Source: Sinorhizobium saheli
Lineage (GTDB): Bacteria > Pseudomonadota > Alphaproteobacteria > Rhizobiales > Rhizobiaceae
Reading direction: 5' to 3'
Assembly: GCF_001651875.1 (NCBI RefSeq)
Contig: NZ_LNQB01000093.1
Coordinates: 24,357-69,782 of the forward strand
Length of the DNA: 45,426 bases
Part shown: one piece after another, positions 17,064 to 24,480 of the stretch
How positions within the stretch are numbered: the stretch's first letter is position 1
Layout: every line of letters begins with the position of its first letter
The notes under the pieces: model-generated
What the model was told of the DNA's origin: nothing
What the model saw: the letters and a program-made list of their open reading frames with translations, nothing else
The model's database searches: none
Position numbers and translations under genes: made by a program

Positions 17064-18020
17064 TCAGCCGCGTCGTTCCGCGAGCCATTCGGCGCGCAGG
17101 CCCAGCATATACATGGCGATGGTCGCGCCAGCAATGGCGGTCATGTCGGCGTGATCATAGGCGGGCGCCACCTCGACCACATCGCTGCCGGTGACATGAA
17201 GCGCTCCGAGCTTGCGCAGGACCGACAGGATCTTCGCGCTCGAGGGGCCGCCGGCGACAGGCGTGCCGGTGCCGGGAGCGAAGGCAGGATCGAGGCAGTC
17301 GATGTCGAAGGTCAGGTAGGCCGGATGGCTGCCGACATGGCGCACGATCGTGTCGGCGATCTCCTCGGCGCGCATCTCCTCCACCTCGTAACCGTAGACG
17401 ATGCGGATGCCACAATCCTCCGGGGCGTGCGTGCGGATACCGATCTGGATCGAGCGCTCGACGTCGATCAGCCCTTCGCGAGCGGCGCGGCCGACGAAGG
17501 ATCCGTGGTCGATGCGCCCTTTCTCGTCCGGCCAGGTATCCTGGTGGGCGTCGAACTGGACGAGGGCGAGGGGGCCATGCAGTGCCGCATGGGCCTTGAG
17601 GATGGGATAGGTGACGAAATGGTCGCCGCCGAGCGTCAGCAGGTAGGCGCCCGACGTCAGGATTTTTGCCGCATCCCGCTCGATGGTTGCCGGCGTCCTG
17701 GCATGGTTGCCGTAATCGAGGAGGCAGTCGCCGTAATCGATCGTCGCCATGTCGGCGAAGAGATCGCGCTCGAACGGATATTGCGGGTCGTTGTCGAAGA
17801 TCGCCGAAGCGCGGCGGATCGCCTGCGGACCGAAACGGGCGCCCGGCCGGTTCGAGGTGGCGGCATCGAAGGGAATGCCCCAGACGACGGTGTCCACGCC
17901 CTGGAGCTGCTTGGTATATTTCCGCCGCATGAAGGAAAGCACGCCGGCATGAGTCGGGTCCGTGGCCGCGCTATGAAGCGAGCGGGTGGTGACGGCGTGG
18001 TCGATGGTCTTCGGAGCCAT
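17064..18020 (-). CDS. speB: Agmatinase / arginase-family ureohydrolase
   Basis: Mn-dependent ureohydrolase of 318 aa, expected to split agmatine to putrescine and urea. The metal-binding motifs are complete: LLTLGGDHFVTYP, VQFDAHQDTW, and LTFDIDCLDPAFAPGTGTP with the substrate-binding loop. A short SNRPGARFGPQAIR near residue 60 marks the agmatinase branch. The third position of DAHxD is Gln here where many agmatinases have Ser, Thr or Cys, so a related guanidino substrate cannot be excluded. It starts 2 bp after the stop of the ABM-family gene and is probably translated with it. Confidence 0.88.
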   Translation of the reverse strand: MAPKTIDHAVTTRSLHSAATDPTHAGVLSFMRRKYTKQLQGVDTVVWGIPFDAATSNRPGARFGPQAIRRASAIFDNDPQYPFERDLFADMATIDYGDCLLDYGNHARTPATIERDAAKILTSGAYLLTLGGDHFVTYPILKAHAALHGPLALVQFDAHQDTWPDEKGRIDHGSFVGRAAREGLIDVERSIQIGIRTHAPEDCGIRIVYGYEVEEMRAEEIADTIVRHVGSHPAYLTFDIDCLDPAFAPGTGTPVAGGPSSAKILSVLRKLGALHVTGSDVVEVAPAYDHADMTAIAGATIAMYMLGLRAEWLAERRG

Positions 18021-18022
18021 GG

Positions 18023-18358
18023 TCAGCCCTCCGCCTTGCTATGGCCATAGGCGCGTTCGACGCGCGCCACGCGCACCTCGTAGTGGCGGTACCATTCGGC
18101 ACGGCCCTGCTTTTGAGCAGCGAGATGATCGACGTTTCTCTTCCAGGCTCGGATGGAATCTTCATCGCTCCAGTAGGCATTCGTGATTCCGAAGCCGTCA
18201 CTACCACGAACGCTCTCGACGCCAAGAAAGCCGGGCTGCTCGCGCGCCAATTCCTCCATGGCTTCGGCCATCTCTCCATAGCCGTTGTCGCCGTCTGTCC
18301 GGGCGGAAGAGAAGCAGACGACGTAGTAGGGCGGGGCAGGCAATTTGGCGAAGGGCAT
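18023..18358 (-). CDS. ABM-fold (antibiotic biosynthesis monooxygenase-like) protein
   Basis: Small protein of 111 aa with the ferredoxin-like dimeric alpha/beta-barrel of the ABM family. The first strand reads YYVVCFSSAR, then MAEAMEELAREQPGFLGVES, then ITNAYWSDEDSIRAWKRNVDH, a layout also found in heme-degrading and quinol-oxidising members. Substrate unknown. It is upstream of speB with a 2-bp gap, and this pairing is found in rhizobia, so a stress or amine-related role is possible but unproven. Confidence 0.75.
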   Translation of the reverse strand: MPFAKLPAPPYYVVCFSSARTDGDNGYGEMAEAMEELAREQPGFLGVESVRGSDGFGITNAYWSDEDSIRAWKRNVDHLAAQKQGRAEWYRHYEVRVARVERAYGHSKAEG

Positions 18359-18387
18359 TCGATGCTCCCATGATCGATCCGCAAAAG

Positions 18388-18419
18388 AAAAAAGGCGGAG
18401 CTGAAAGCCCCGCCTTTCG
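18388..18419 (-). terminator. Rho-independent terminator of rplM-rpsI
   Basis: On the minus strand AAAGGCGG pairs with CCGCCTTT across a short loop and is followed by TTTTTCTTTT. It lies 23 bp after the rpsI stop codon. Confidence 0.8.
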
Positions 18420-18441
18420 ATCTCGTAATCCCTGAGCGCGA

Positions 18442-18909
18442 TTAACGCTTGGAGAACTGGAACGAACGGCGTGCCTTTGCACGGCCGTACTTCTTGCGCT
18501 CGACGACGCGGCTGTCGCGGGTCAGGAAGCCGCCACGCTTCAGAACGGAGCGCAGGCCCGGTTCGAAGTAGGTGAGCGCCTTGGCGATGCCGTGACGAAC
18601 GGCACCGGCCTGGCCGGAAAGGCCGCCGCCGGCAACGGTTGCGTCGATGTCGAACTGGCCGTCACGGGCCGCTGCGACGATCGGCTGCTGCAGGATCATC
18701 TGCAGGACCGGACGGGCGAAATAGGCCGAGAACGGCTTGCCGTTGACGGTGATCTTGCCGGAGCCGGCCTTGACCCAAACGCGGGCGACGGCGTCCTTGC
18801 GCTTGCCGGTCGCGTAGGAACGGCCCTGCGCGTCGACCTTCTTGACGTGAACCGGAGCAGCCGGTTCCGCGGTCGTGGCGATGTCCTTGAGAGCGGAGAG
18901 GTCGGCCAT
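18442..18909 (-). CDS. rpsI: 30S ribosomal protein S9
   Basis: Ribosomal protein of 155 aa. The conserved core starts at [19 protein letters not shown] and includes the [19 protein letters not shown] loop, and the tail ends in RRSFQFSKR, whose final basic residues reach the P-site tRNA in the 30S subunit. The N-terminal extension of about 30 residues ([20 protein letters not shown]) is usual in alphaproteobacteria. It starts 2 bp after rplM, the universal L13-S9 operon, and ends at a strong terminator. Confidence 0.97.
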   Translation of the reverse strand: MADLSALKDIATTAEPAAPVHVKKVDAQGRSYATGKRKDAVARVWVKAGSGKITVNGKPFSAYFARPVLQMILQQPIVAAARDGQFDIDATVAGGGLSGQAGAVRHGIAKALTYFEPGLRSVLKRGGFLTRDSRVVERKKYGRAKARRSFQFSKR

Positions 18910-18911
18910 TA

Positions 18912-19376
18912 TCAGGCGCTCCTTGTGTTCTTGCTGTTCAGCTTGGCGACGTCGAGGACTGTCGGCTGCTGTGCTTCATGCGGGTGGTTGGAGCCGGCGT
19001 AGACACGCAGGTTCTTCATCTGGCGACGGCCGAGCGGGCCGCGCGGAACCATGCGCTCGACGGCCTTCTCGATGACGCGCTCCGGGAAGCGGCCTTCGAT
19101 GATCTGACGCGCGGTGCGCTCCTTGATGCCGCCGGGATAGCCGGTGTGCCAGTAGTACTTCTTGTCGGTGTACTTCTTGCCGGTGAGAACGGCCTTCTCG
19201 GCGTTGATGACGATGACGTTGTCGCCGTCGTCGACGTGGGGCGTGAAGGTGGCCTTATGCTTGCCGCGCAGGCGGTTTGCGATGATGGAAGCGAGGCGAC
19301 CGACAACGAGGCCTTCGGCGTCGATGAGGATCCACTTCTTCTCCACCTCTGCAGGCTTCTGAACGAAGGTTGCCAT
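18912..19376 (-). CDS. rplM: 50S ribosomal protein L13
   Basis: Ribosomal protein of 154 aa that binds 23S rRNA early in assembly of the large subunit. Characteristic pieces are [47 protein letters not shown] and [20 protein letters not shown]. Start chosen at ATG 19376 ([15 protein letters not shown]); the frame is open upstream into the promoter region, which is not coding. First gene of the rplM-rpsI operon. Confidence 0.97.
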   Translation of the reverse strand: MATFVQKPAEVEKKWILIDAEGLVVGRLASIIANRLRGKHKATFTPHVDDGDNVIVINAEKAVLTGKKYTDKKYYWHTGYPGGIKERTARQIIEGRFPERVIEKAVERMVPRGPLGRRQMKNLRVYAGSNHPHEAQQPTVLDVAKLNSKNTRSA

Positions 19377-19487
19377 GTCTAAACTCTTTCGTTGGACCCG
19401 GAACGAACCGGGCGTTTCTTGTTGCTTGCTTTGACCCGGATGAGGCCAAAAAAGAAGGCGGCCCGATCGGACCGCGTTCTGCCGCAG

Positions 19488-19517
19488 CTTATACGGAAGC
19501 GGGAAAACAAGGTCAAG
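19488..19517 (-). promoter_or_regulatory. Sigma70-type promoter of rplM-rpsI
   Basis: On the minus strand the boxes are CTTGAC and TATAAG with an 18-bp spacer, about 110 bp before the rplM start. The transcript leader would contain a stable hairpin (GCCCGG-TTCGTT-CCGGGT, about 19395-19412 in plus coordinates), which could be a regulatory or stability element. Confidence 0.65.
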
Positions 19518-19593
19518 AGCGCCGATCTGAACGGCGCGAAAGAAAAGCAAACAAAATCAGCATGTTGGCTATGTGGTTTCTTAATACCACAAA

Positions 19594-20025
19594 TCAACGG
19601 GGCGGAATCGAGTAGGTCGCGGTGGCGTGGGCAACCAGTTCGTCGCCCGCAACGGGCGTGATCGCGGCGTCGAGAACGGCAAGCCGCTTGCCGAGTTTCA
19701 GGATCCGGCAGGTGCATTCGAGCGGCTCCGGCTCGGGCTTGCGCAGGAAGTTGATGTTGAGGTTCGTCGTGACCGCGAGCGCGACCGGACCGATATGGGC
19801 GATCAGCGCGATATAGGCCGAGACGTCCGCGAGTGCGAAAAGCGTCGGCCCGGAAACGGTGCCGCCCGGCCGAATGTGGCGCTCGTTCGGATCGAGCCGC
19901 ATCGTCGCGAAACCGGGGCCGGTATCCGTGACGGCGAAGACCTTGCCGTCCGTGTGCACCTGCGGGAAATCGGTGTCGAGAAAGCGATTGAGCTCCTCGA
20001 CGGTCATGATCGGCTGCAAAGTCAT
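19594..20025 (-). CDS. PaaI/YdiI-like hotdog thioesterase
   Basis: Acyl-CoA thioesterase-type hotdog protein of 143 aa. The core reads HIRPGGTVSGPTLFALADVS (the catalytic Asp is in LADVS), followed by AVTTNLNINFLRKPEP and AHATATYSIPPR at the C-terminus. It should hydrolyse a short or aromatic acyl-CoA; substrate unknown. Start chosen at ATG 20025 with GGAGGG upstream; the frame continues 48 bp further. It is divergent from the crotonase gene, which would fit a shared role in acyl-CoA turnover. Confidence 0.82.
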   Translation of the reverse strand: MTLQPIMTVEELNRFLDTDFPQVHTDGKVFAVTDTGPGFATMRLDPNERHIRPGGTVSGPTLFALADVSAYIALIAHIGPVALAVTTNLNINFLRKPEPEPLECTCRILKLGKRLAVLDAAITPVAGDELVAHATATYSIPPR

Positions 20026-20211
20026 CGCGCCCTCCGTCTTGCCCCTTACACGACGTCCGGGAGCTTCGCGCAAGCTGGAAAATGGTCTGGGACCGCGCCG
20101 CTCCGCCCGCGTCCCGGATCACGCTTCTTGAAATCGATCCCGCGGCGCGGGGTTGAAAGGCCGGCCGGGGCGGCGTACCACGGGTCGTCTTGCGGATACC
20201 GGGAGAACACC

Positions 20212-21033
20212 ATGGCGCACGTCGTTTCATTCAGGAAGGAAGAGCCGAGCGGTCCTTTGCTGCGCGAGGTGAGCGGCCCTGTCCTGCGGCTGACGCTCAA
20301 CAATCCTCCCGCCAATACGCTGTCGATCGCGCTCATGGAAGCGCTGCTCGCCGCACTCGACGCGGCGGCCGCATCGAAGGAGATCAAGGTCGTCGTCATC
20401 GCCGCCGCCGGCAAGCTCTTTTCCGCCGGCCATGACCTCAAGGAGATGACGCAGCACCGCGCCGATGCCGATCGGGGCCGGGCCTTCTTCGAGCGCACCA
20501 TCCGCCTTGCCGCCGAAATCATGCTGAAGATCGGCAAGCTGCCGCAGGCGGTGATCGCCGAGATCGACGGCCTCGCGACGGCGGCCGGCTGCCAGCTGGT
20601 CGCAAGCTGCGACCTCGCAATTTGCACCGACACGTCGACCTTCTGCACGCCCGGCGTGAATATCGGGCTCTTCTGCTCGACGCCGATGGTGGCGCTGACG
20701 CGCGCGGCGCACCGCAAGCAGGCGATGGAGATGCTGCTGACCGGCGAGACGATCGATGCCGGAACCGCCAAGGACTTCGGGCTCGTCAACCGCATCGTGC
20801 CGCAGCAATATCTGCGGCAGGTGGTCGACAAATATGCTTCCGTGATCGCCTCGAAATCGCCGCAGGCGCTGAAGATCGGCAAGGAAGCCTTTTATCGGCA
20901 GGCCGACATGCCCGTGGCGGAGGCCTACGACTACGCGGTCGGCGTCATGGTCGAGAACATGCTCGCCAGCGATGCCGAAGAGGGCATCGGCGCCTTTCTC
21001 GGCAAGCGCATGCCGGAATGGAACGAAGAGTAG
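20212..21033 (+). CDS. Crotonase-family protein, ECHDC3-like
   Basis: Enoyl-CoA hydratase/isomerase family protein of 273 aa. The oxyanion-hole parts are present (AGKLFSAGHDLKEM and the IDGLATAAGCQLVASCDLAI helix). The two glutamates used by classical enoyl-CoA hydratase are absent: the first position is Gln in GCQLV and the second falls at TPGVNIGLF. TPGVNIGLFCSTP is the hallmark of ECHDC3-type proteins, whose chemistry is uncertain. Start chosen at ATG 20212 behind GGGAG; the open frame upstream crosses the divergent promoter. It is annotated as enoyl-CoA hydratase by habit, but hydration activity is doubtful. Confidence 0.85.
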   Translation: MAHVVSFRKEEPSGPLLREVSGPVLRLTLNNPPANTLSIALMEALLAALDAAAASKEIKVVVIAAAGKLFSAGHDLKEMTQHRADADRGRAFFERTIRLAAEIMLKIGKLPQAVIAEIDGLATAAGCQLVASCDLAICTDTSTFCTPGVNIGLFCSTPMVALTRAAHRKQAMEMLLTGETIDAGTAKDFGLVNRIVPQQYLRQVVDKYASVIASKSPQALKIGKEAFYRQADMPVAEAYDYAVGVMVENMLASDAEEGIGAFLGKRMPEWNEE

Positions 21034-21056
21034 CCGGGAAGCATCGCGTCGTTCTT

Positions 21057-21160
21057 GAGCATTTTGCAGTCAGGTGGAATCACCTGACGTCGCGCAGATG
21101 CGGCAAAAACAAAAAGATAGAGCGGCGGCGCGAACGCATGTGAGCGCATCCCGCCCTAAG
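21057..21160 (-). repeat. Palindromic intergenic repeat, family A, copy 3
   Basis: About 104 bp, inverted relative to the other two copies, filling the gap between two convergent genes. It contains the hairpin GTCAGGTggaatcACCTGAC (21070-21089) and GCGCTCACATGCGTTCG on the other strand. The TAG stop of the EamA gene lies at its outer end. Confidence 0.85.
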
Positions 21161-21992
21161 CGAGCCTCAGGAGCAGGGCGCCGAGCGCAATGACGCAGGC
21201 GGCGGCGGCGCGCCAGATGCTGACCCGTTCCTTCAAAAAGACGGCCGAGATCACGACCGCGAAGAGGATCGAGGTTTCCCGGAGGGCCGCGACGGTGGCG
21301 ACCGGGGCCTTGGTCATCGCCCAAAGCGCCAGGCCGTAAGCCGCGAGCGATCCGCCGCCGCCGATCAGGCCGCGCCACCAGTGCCGGCCGACATGCCGCG
21401 CCACCGGCCGCACGCCGCGGCTTGCGAAAGCCCAGGCGAAGAGCAGGACCGGCGGCAGGAGCGCCATCCACAGCGTATAGGATATCGCGTTGCCGGAAAG
21501 CCGCGCGCCGATGCCGTCGACATAGGTGTAGCTGGCGATCACGCAGGCGTTGATGAGGGCGAGCATGATCGCGTGCCTGCCGCCGTTGCGGGATTCGAAG
21601 GCGAGCGTCAGCACCCCCGCCGAGATCGTCAGGATGCCGGCGAGCGCCCCTCCGGTCAGCGTCTCGCCGATGACGATGCTGCTGGTTGCCGCGACGATGA
21701 GAGGTGCCACGCCCCGCATCAGCGGATAGACGAGACCGATGTCTCCCGCGCGGTAGGAGGCCGCCACCAGTTGGAAATAGGCGAACTGAAACAGCGCCGA
21801 CACGACGATGTAGGGCCAGGCTTCCGGCTGCGGCAGCGGCAGAAAGGGGAGGAAGGGAAGCGCCACCGTCGCTGCGCCGAGGGCGATCATCGCCGCGTCC
21901 AGCGACTTTTCCGAACCTGATTTGACGAGCGCATTCCATATCGCGTGCAGCAGCGCCCCGAAAAGGACGAGCACAATGACATCGAGCGGCAA
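21156..21992 (-). CDS. EamA-family (DMT superfamily) transporter
   Basis: Inner-membrane protein of 278 aa with ten hydrophobic helices arranged as two EamA repeats. The first has LLHAIWNALVKSG and VYPLMRGVAPLIVA; the second has YTYVDGIG, YGLALWAMTKAPVATVAALRETSILFAVVIS and a final FLKERVSIWRAAAACVIALGA. Such proteins export metabolites or amino acids; the substrate is unknown. The only well-placed start is a TTG at 21992 with GAGG six bases upstream; a GTG at 21974 is the alternative. The stop codon is at the edge of a palindromic repeat. Confidence 0.85.
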   Translation of the reverse strand: MPLDVIVLVLFGALLHAIWNALVKSGSEKSLDAAMIALGAATVALPFLPFLPLPQPEAWPYIVVSALFQFAYFQLVAASYRAGDIGLVYPLMRGVAPLIVAATSSIVIGETLTGGALAGILTISAGVLTLAFESRNGGRHAIMLALINACVIASYTYVDGIGARLSGNAISYTLWMALLPPVLLFAWAFASRGVRPVARHVGRHWWRGLIGGGGSLAAYGLALWAMTKAPVATVAALRETSILFAVVISAVFLKERVSIWRAAAACVIALGALLLRLA

Positions 21993-22303
21993 GATGGACC
22001 TCGGCGGGACGTGGAGGAAGCTCTACCGCATGTCTCCTTGAATCGACCTCGATTTACGGACGAAGACATGCAGCAATTCAAAGTGCAGCGACCTTATGCG
22101 CGTCCGATAAGACGCGCGACGCTGTAGCGGTTGTCGCCTTGCTACGGCGGAAATGCAACCGATTTCGCCCGATCCCGGCCGGAATCCGGATGACCGGCAA
22201 CGAAACGGTGCAAATGCCGGCCGAAAATGGGCGGCTCGGTTGACTAACCGCGGCGCGGCCTCGACTATCCGCGTATCACCAAGGAGCGCCTGGATATGCA
22301 AGC
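21993..22303. other. Divergent intergenic region, EamA gene to CoA-binding gene
   Basis: About 310 bp between divergent genes. Family B repeat copy 2 fills 22026-22130; the remaining part up to 22303 has no recognised signal, and no clear promoter boxes were found. Confidence 0.5.
22026..22130 (+). repeat. Palindromic intergenic repeat, family B, copy 2 (long)
   Basis: The shared part (22026-22090) carries the inverted repeat TCCTTGAATCGAcCTCGATTTACGGA and then GACATGCAGCAATTCAAAGTGC. It is followed by a hairpin GCGCGTC-cgataa-GACGCGC (22098-22117). The two-stem layout is that of a small structured RNA or mobile repeat. Confidence 0.8.
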
Positions 22304-22732
22304 ATGAACCACGACGCCTACCCGGATTTCTATCTCGCCGACATCCTGCGTGAGACGAAGACCATCGCGCTCGTCGGCGCCTCGCCGAAGCCCGAGCGGC
22401 CGAGCCATCGCGTCATGGCCTTCCTGCTGCGCAAGGGTTATCACGTCATTCCCGTCAATCCCGGCCATGCCGGACGCATGATCCTCGATCAGCCGGTGGT
22501 GGCGCGGCTTGCCGATATCGGCGAACCGATCGATATGGTCGACGTCTTTCGCGCGGCCCACGCTCTGCCCGCGCTCGTCGACGAGATCCTGGCCCTGCCG
22601 TCCTTGCCGAAGGTGATCTGGGGGCAATTGTCGGTGCGCGACGACGAGGCCGCGGCCAAGGCCGAGGCGGCGGGCGTCAAGGTCGTCATGGACCGCTGCC
22701 CGGCAATCGAATATCCGCGGCTCATCGGCTGA
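22304..22732 (+). CDS. CoA-binding domain protein (YccU-like)
   Basis: Cytoplasmic protein of 142 aa that is a single CoA-binding Rossmann domain. It shows IALVGASPKPERPSHRVMAFL with the glycine-rich nucleotide loop, GYHVIPVNPGHAG, PIDMVDVFRAAHALP, KVIWGQLSVRDDEAAAKAEAAGVKVVMDRCPAIEY. The DRCPAIE tail with a conserved Cys is the hallmark of this family. The biological role is unknown. It lies 74 bp upstream of the O-acetylhomoserine sulfhydrylase gene on the same strand, so a link with sulfur or CoA metabolism is possible. Confidence 0.85.
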   Translation: MNHDAYPDFYLADILRETKTIALVGASPKPERPSHRVMAFLLRKGYHVIPVNPGHAGRMILDQPVVARLADIGEPIDMVDVFRAAHALPALVDEILALPSLPKVIWGQLSVRDDEAAAKAEAAGVKVVMDRCPAIEYPRLIG

Positions 22733-22806
22733 TCGGTTGTTGAAAGCGCAGCGGGACCGAAGCTGCCCACACATATCCTTGTCGCGCTCGACTTTTGGAG
22801 GAAGCA

Positions 22807-24090
22807 ATGACGAAATCCGGCCCCGGCTTCAGCACGCTTGCGGTTCACGCGGGAGCACAGCCGGACCCGGCAACCGGCGCGCGGGCAACGCCGATCTACC
22901 AGACGACGAGCTTCGTCTTCGAGGATGCCGACCATGCGGCCGCGCTCTTTGGCCTTGAGCAGTTCGGCAACATCTACACCCGCATCATGAACCCAACGCA
23001 GGCGGTGCTGGAGGAGCGGATCGCGGCCCTCGAGGGCGGCGCCGCCGCATTGGCGGTCGCCTCGGGACATGCCGCGCAACTGCTCGCCTTCCACACGATG
23101 ATGGGGCCTGGCGACAATTTCGTCGCTGCCAGGCAGCTTTACGGCGGCTCCGTCAACCAGTTCGGGCAGGCCTTCAGATCCTTCGACTGGCAGGTCCGCT
23201 GGGCGGACTCGTCCGATCCGGCGAGCTTCGAGGCCCGCATCGATGAGCGCACGAAGGCAATCTTCATCGAAAGCCTCGCCAATCCGGGCGGCACCTTCGT
23301 CGATATCGCCGCGATCGCAGAGATCGCGCACCGGTACGGGCTGCCGCTCGTCGTCGACAACACCATGGCGACGCCCTATCTGGTGCGGCCGCTCGAACAC
23401 GGCGCCGACATCGTCGTCCATTCGCTGACCAAGTTCATCGGCGGCCACGGCAATTCCATGGGCGGCATCCTCGTCGACGGCGGCACTTTCGACTGGTCGA
23501 AGTCCGGCAAGTATCCGCTCCTATCCGAGCCGCGGCCGGAATATGGCGGCATCGTGCTGCACCAGGCCTTCGGAAACTTCGCCTTCGCCGTCGCTGCGCG
23601 TGTTCTGGGCCTGAGGGATTTCGGACCGGCGATCTCGCCCTTCAATGCCTTCCTGATCCAGACCGGCGTCGAGACGCTGCCGCTTCGGATGCAGCGCCAT
23701 TGCGACAATGCGCTGGCGGTGGCGACATGGCTGAAGGATCAGGAGAAGGTGTCCTGGGTTCGTTATGCCGGGCTCGAGGACGATCCGAACAACGCGCTCC
23801 AGAAGCGCTACTCGCCGAAGGGGGCAGGGGCCGTCTTCACCTTCGGGCTTGCCGGCGGGTACGAGGCCGGAAAACGCTTCGTCGAGGCGCTGGAGATGTT
23901 TTCCCATCTTGCCAATATCGGCGACACCCGCTCGCTCGTCATTCATCCCGCCTCGACCACCCACCGGCAGCTCACGCCGGAGCAGCAGGTCGCAGCCGGT
24001 GCGGGCCCGGATGTCATTCGCCTCTCGATCGGCATCGAGGACGTCGCCGACATCATCGCCGATCTGGAACAGGCGCTGGCGAAGGCCTGA
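22807..24090 (+). CDS. metY: O-acetylhomoserine sulfhydrylase (Cys/Met metabolism PLP enzyme)
   Basis: PLP enzyme of 427 aa that makes homocysteine from O-acetylhomoserine and sulfide in methionine synthesis. It has TPIYQTTSFVFEDADHAAALF, YTRIMNPTQAVLEERIAALE, the loop ASGHAAQLLAF, and the PLP lysine in HSLTKFIGGHGNSMGG. The length and the C-terminal LSIGIEDVADIIADLEQAL match the acetylhomoserine (430 aa) class rather than the shorter MetZ O-succinylhomoserine class (about 390 aa). Start chosen at ATG 22807 behind GGAGGAAGCA; an in-frame ATG at 22795 is less well placed. I looked for a SAM-II riboswitch pattern upstream and did not recognise one. Confidence 0.9.
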   Translation: MTKSGPGFSTLAVHAGAQPDPATGARATPIYQTTSFVFEDADHAAALFGLEQFGNIYTRIMNPTQAVLEERIAALEGGAAALAVASGHAAQLLAFHTMMGPGDNFVAARQLYGGSVNQFGQAFRSFDWQVRWADSSDPASFEARIDERTKAIFIESLANPGGTFVDIAAIAEIAHRYGLPLVVDNTMATPYLVRPLEHGADIVVHSLTKFIGGHGNSMGGILVDGGTFDWSKSGKYPLLSEPRPEYGGIVLHQAFGNFAFAVAARVLGLRDFGPAISPFNAFLIQTGVETLPLRMQRHCDNALAVATWLKDQEKVSWVRYAGLEDDPNNALQKRYSPKGAGAVFTFGLAGGYEAGKRFVEALEMFSHLANIGDTRSLVIHPASTTHRQLTPEQQVAAGAGPDVIRLSIGIEDVADIIADLEQALAKA

Positions 24091-24113
24091 GCCGGTTGAA
24101 AACGGAGGCTTCG

Positions 24114-24458
24114 ATGAGCCACATGTTGCAATTCGCTCTCACTTCGGCCGAGGCCGAGGTCGGTGCGCCGGCAGCCGACCGGCTGATTTCCGGAACCCCT
24201 GAGTTCCGGACCTGGAATCTGGAGGAAGCGCCCGGCGGCCTCTATGCCGGCGTCTGGGAATCGACGCCCGGAAAATGGCTGATCGTCTATGACGAATGGG
24301 AGTATTTCCACATCCTTACGGGCCGCTCGATCGTGACCGAGGAGGGCGGAGAAGCCGTCCACCTCGGGGCCGGCGACAGCATGGTCCTGAGACCGGGCTT
24401 CAAGGGAACCTGGGAAGTCGTTGAAACGACTCGCAAGGAATACGTGATCCGGGTCTAG
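24114..24458 (+). CDS. Cupin-fold protein (DUF861-like)
   Basis: Protein of 114 aa with a single cupin barrel: EAPGGLYAGVWESTPGKWLIVYDEWEYFHILTGRSIVTEEGG in pieces, then LGAGDSMVLRPGFKGTWEVVETTRKEYVIRV. The WEVxExxRKxY tail is typical of the DUF861 ((S)-ureidoglycine aminohydrolase-related) cupins. Metal-binding histidines are fewer than in enzymes of this fold (one in EYFHIL), so a binding rather than catalytic role is possible. RBS GGAGG at a 6-base distance. It lies 23 bp after the sulfhydrylase gene on the same strand and is probably co-transcribed. Confidence 0.78.
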   Translation: MSHMLQFALTSAEAEVGAPAADRLISGTPEFRTWNLEEAPGGLYAGVWESTPGKWLIVYDEWEYFHILTGRSIVTEEGGEAVHLGAGDSMVLRPGFKGTWEVVETTRKEYVIRV

Positions 24459-24480
24459 GCTGGCTATTCAGGGCCCGAGA

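Noticed and set aside
22733..22806. Possible SAM-responsive riboswitch before the O-acetylhomoserine sulfhydrylase gene
   Set aside because: The 74-bp gap is short and does not show the SAM-II core pattern that I know.
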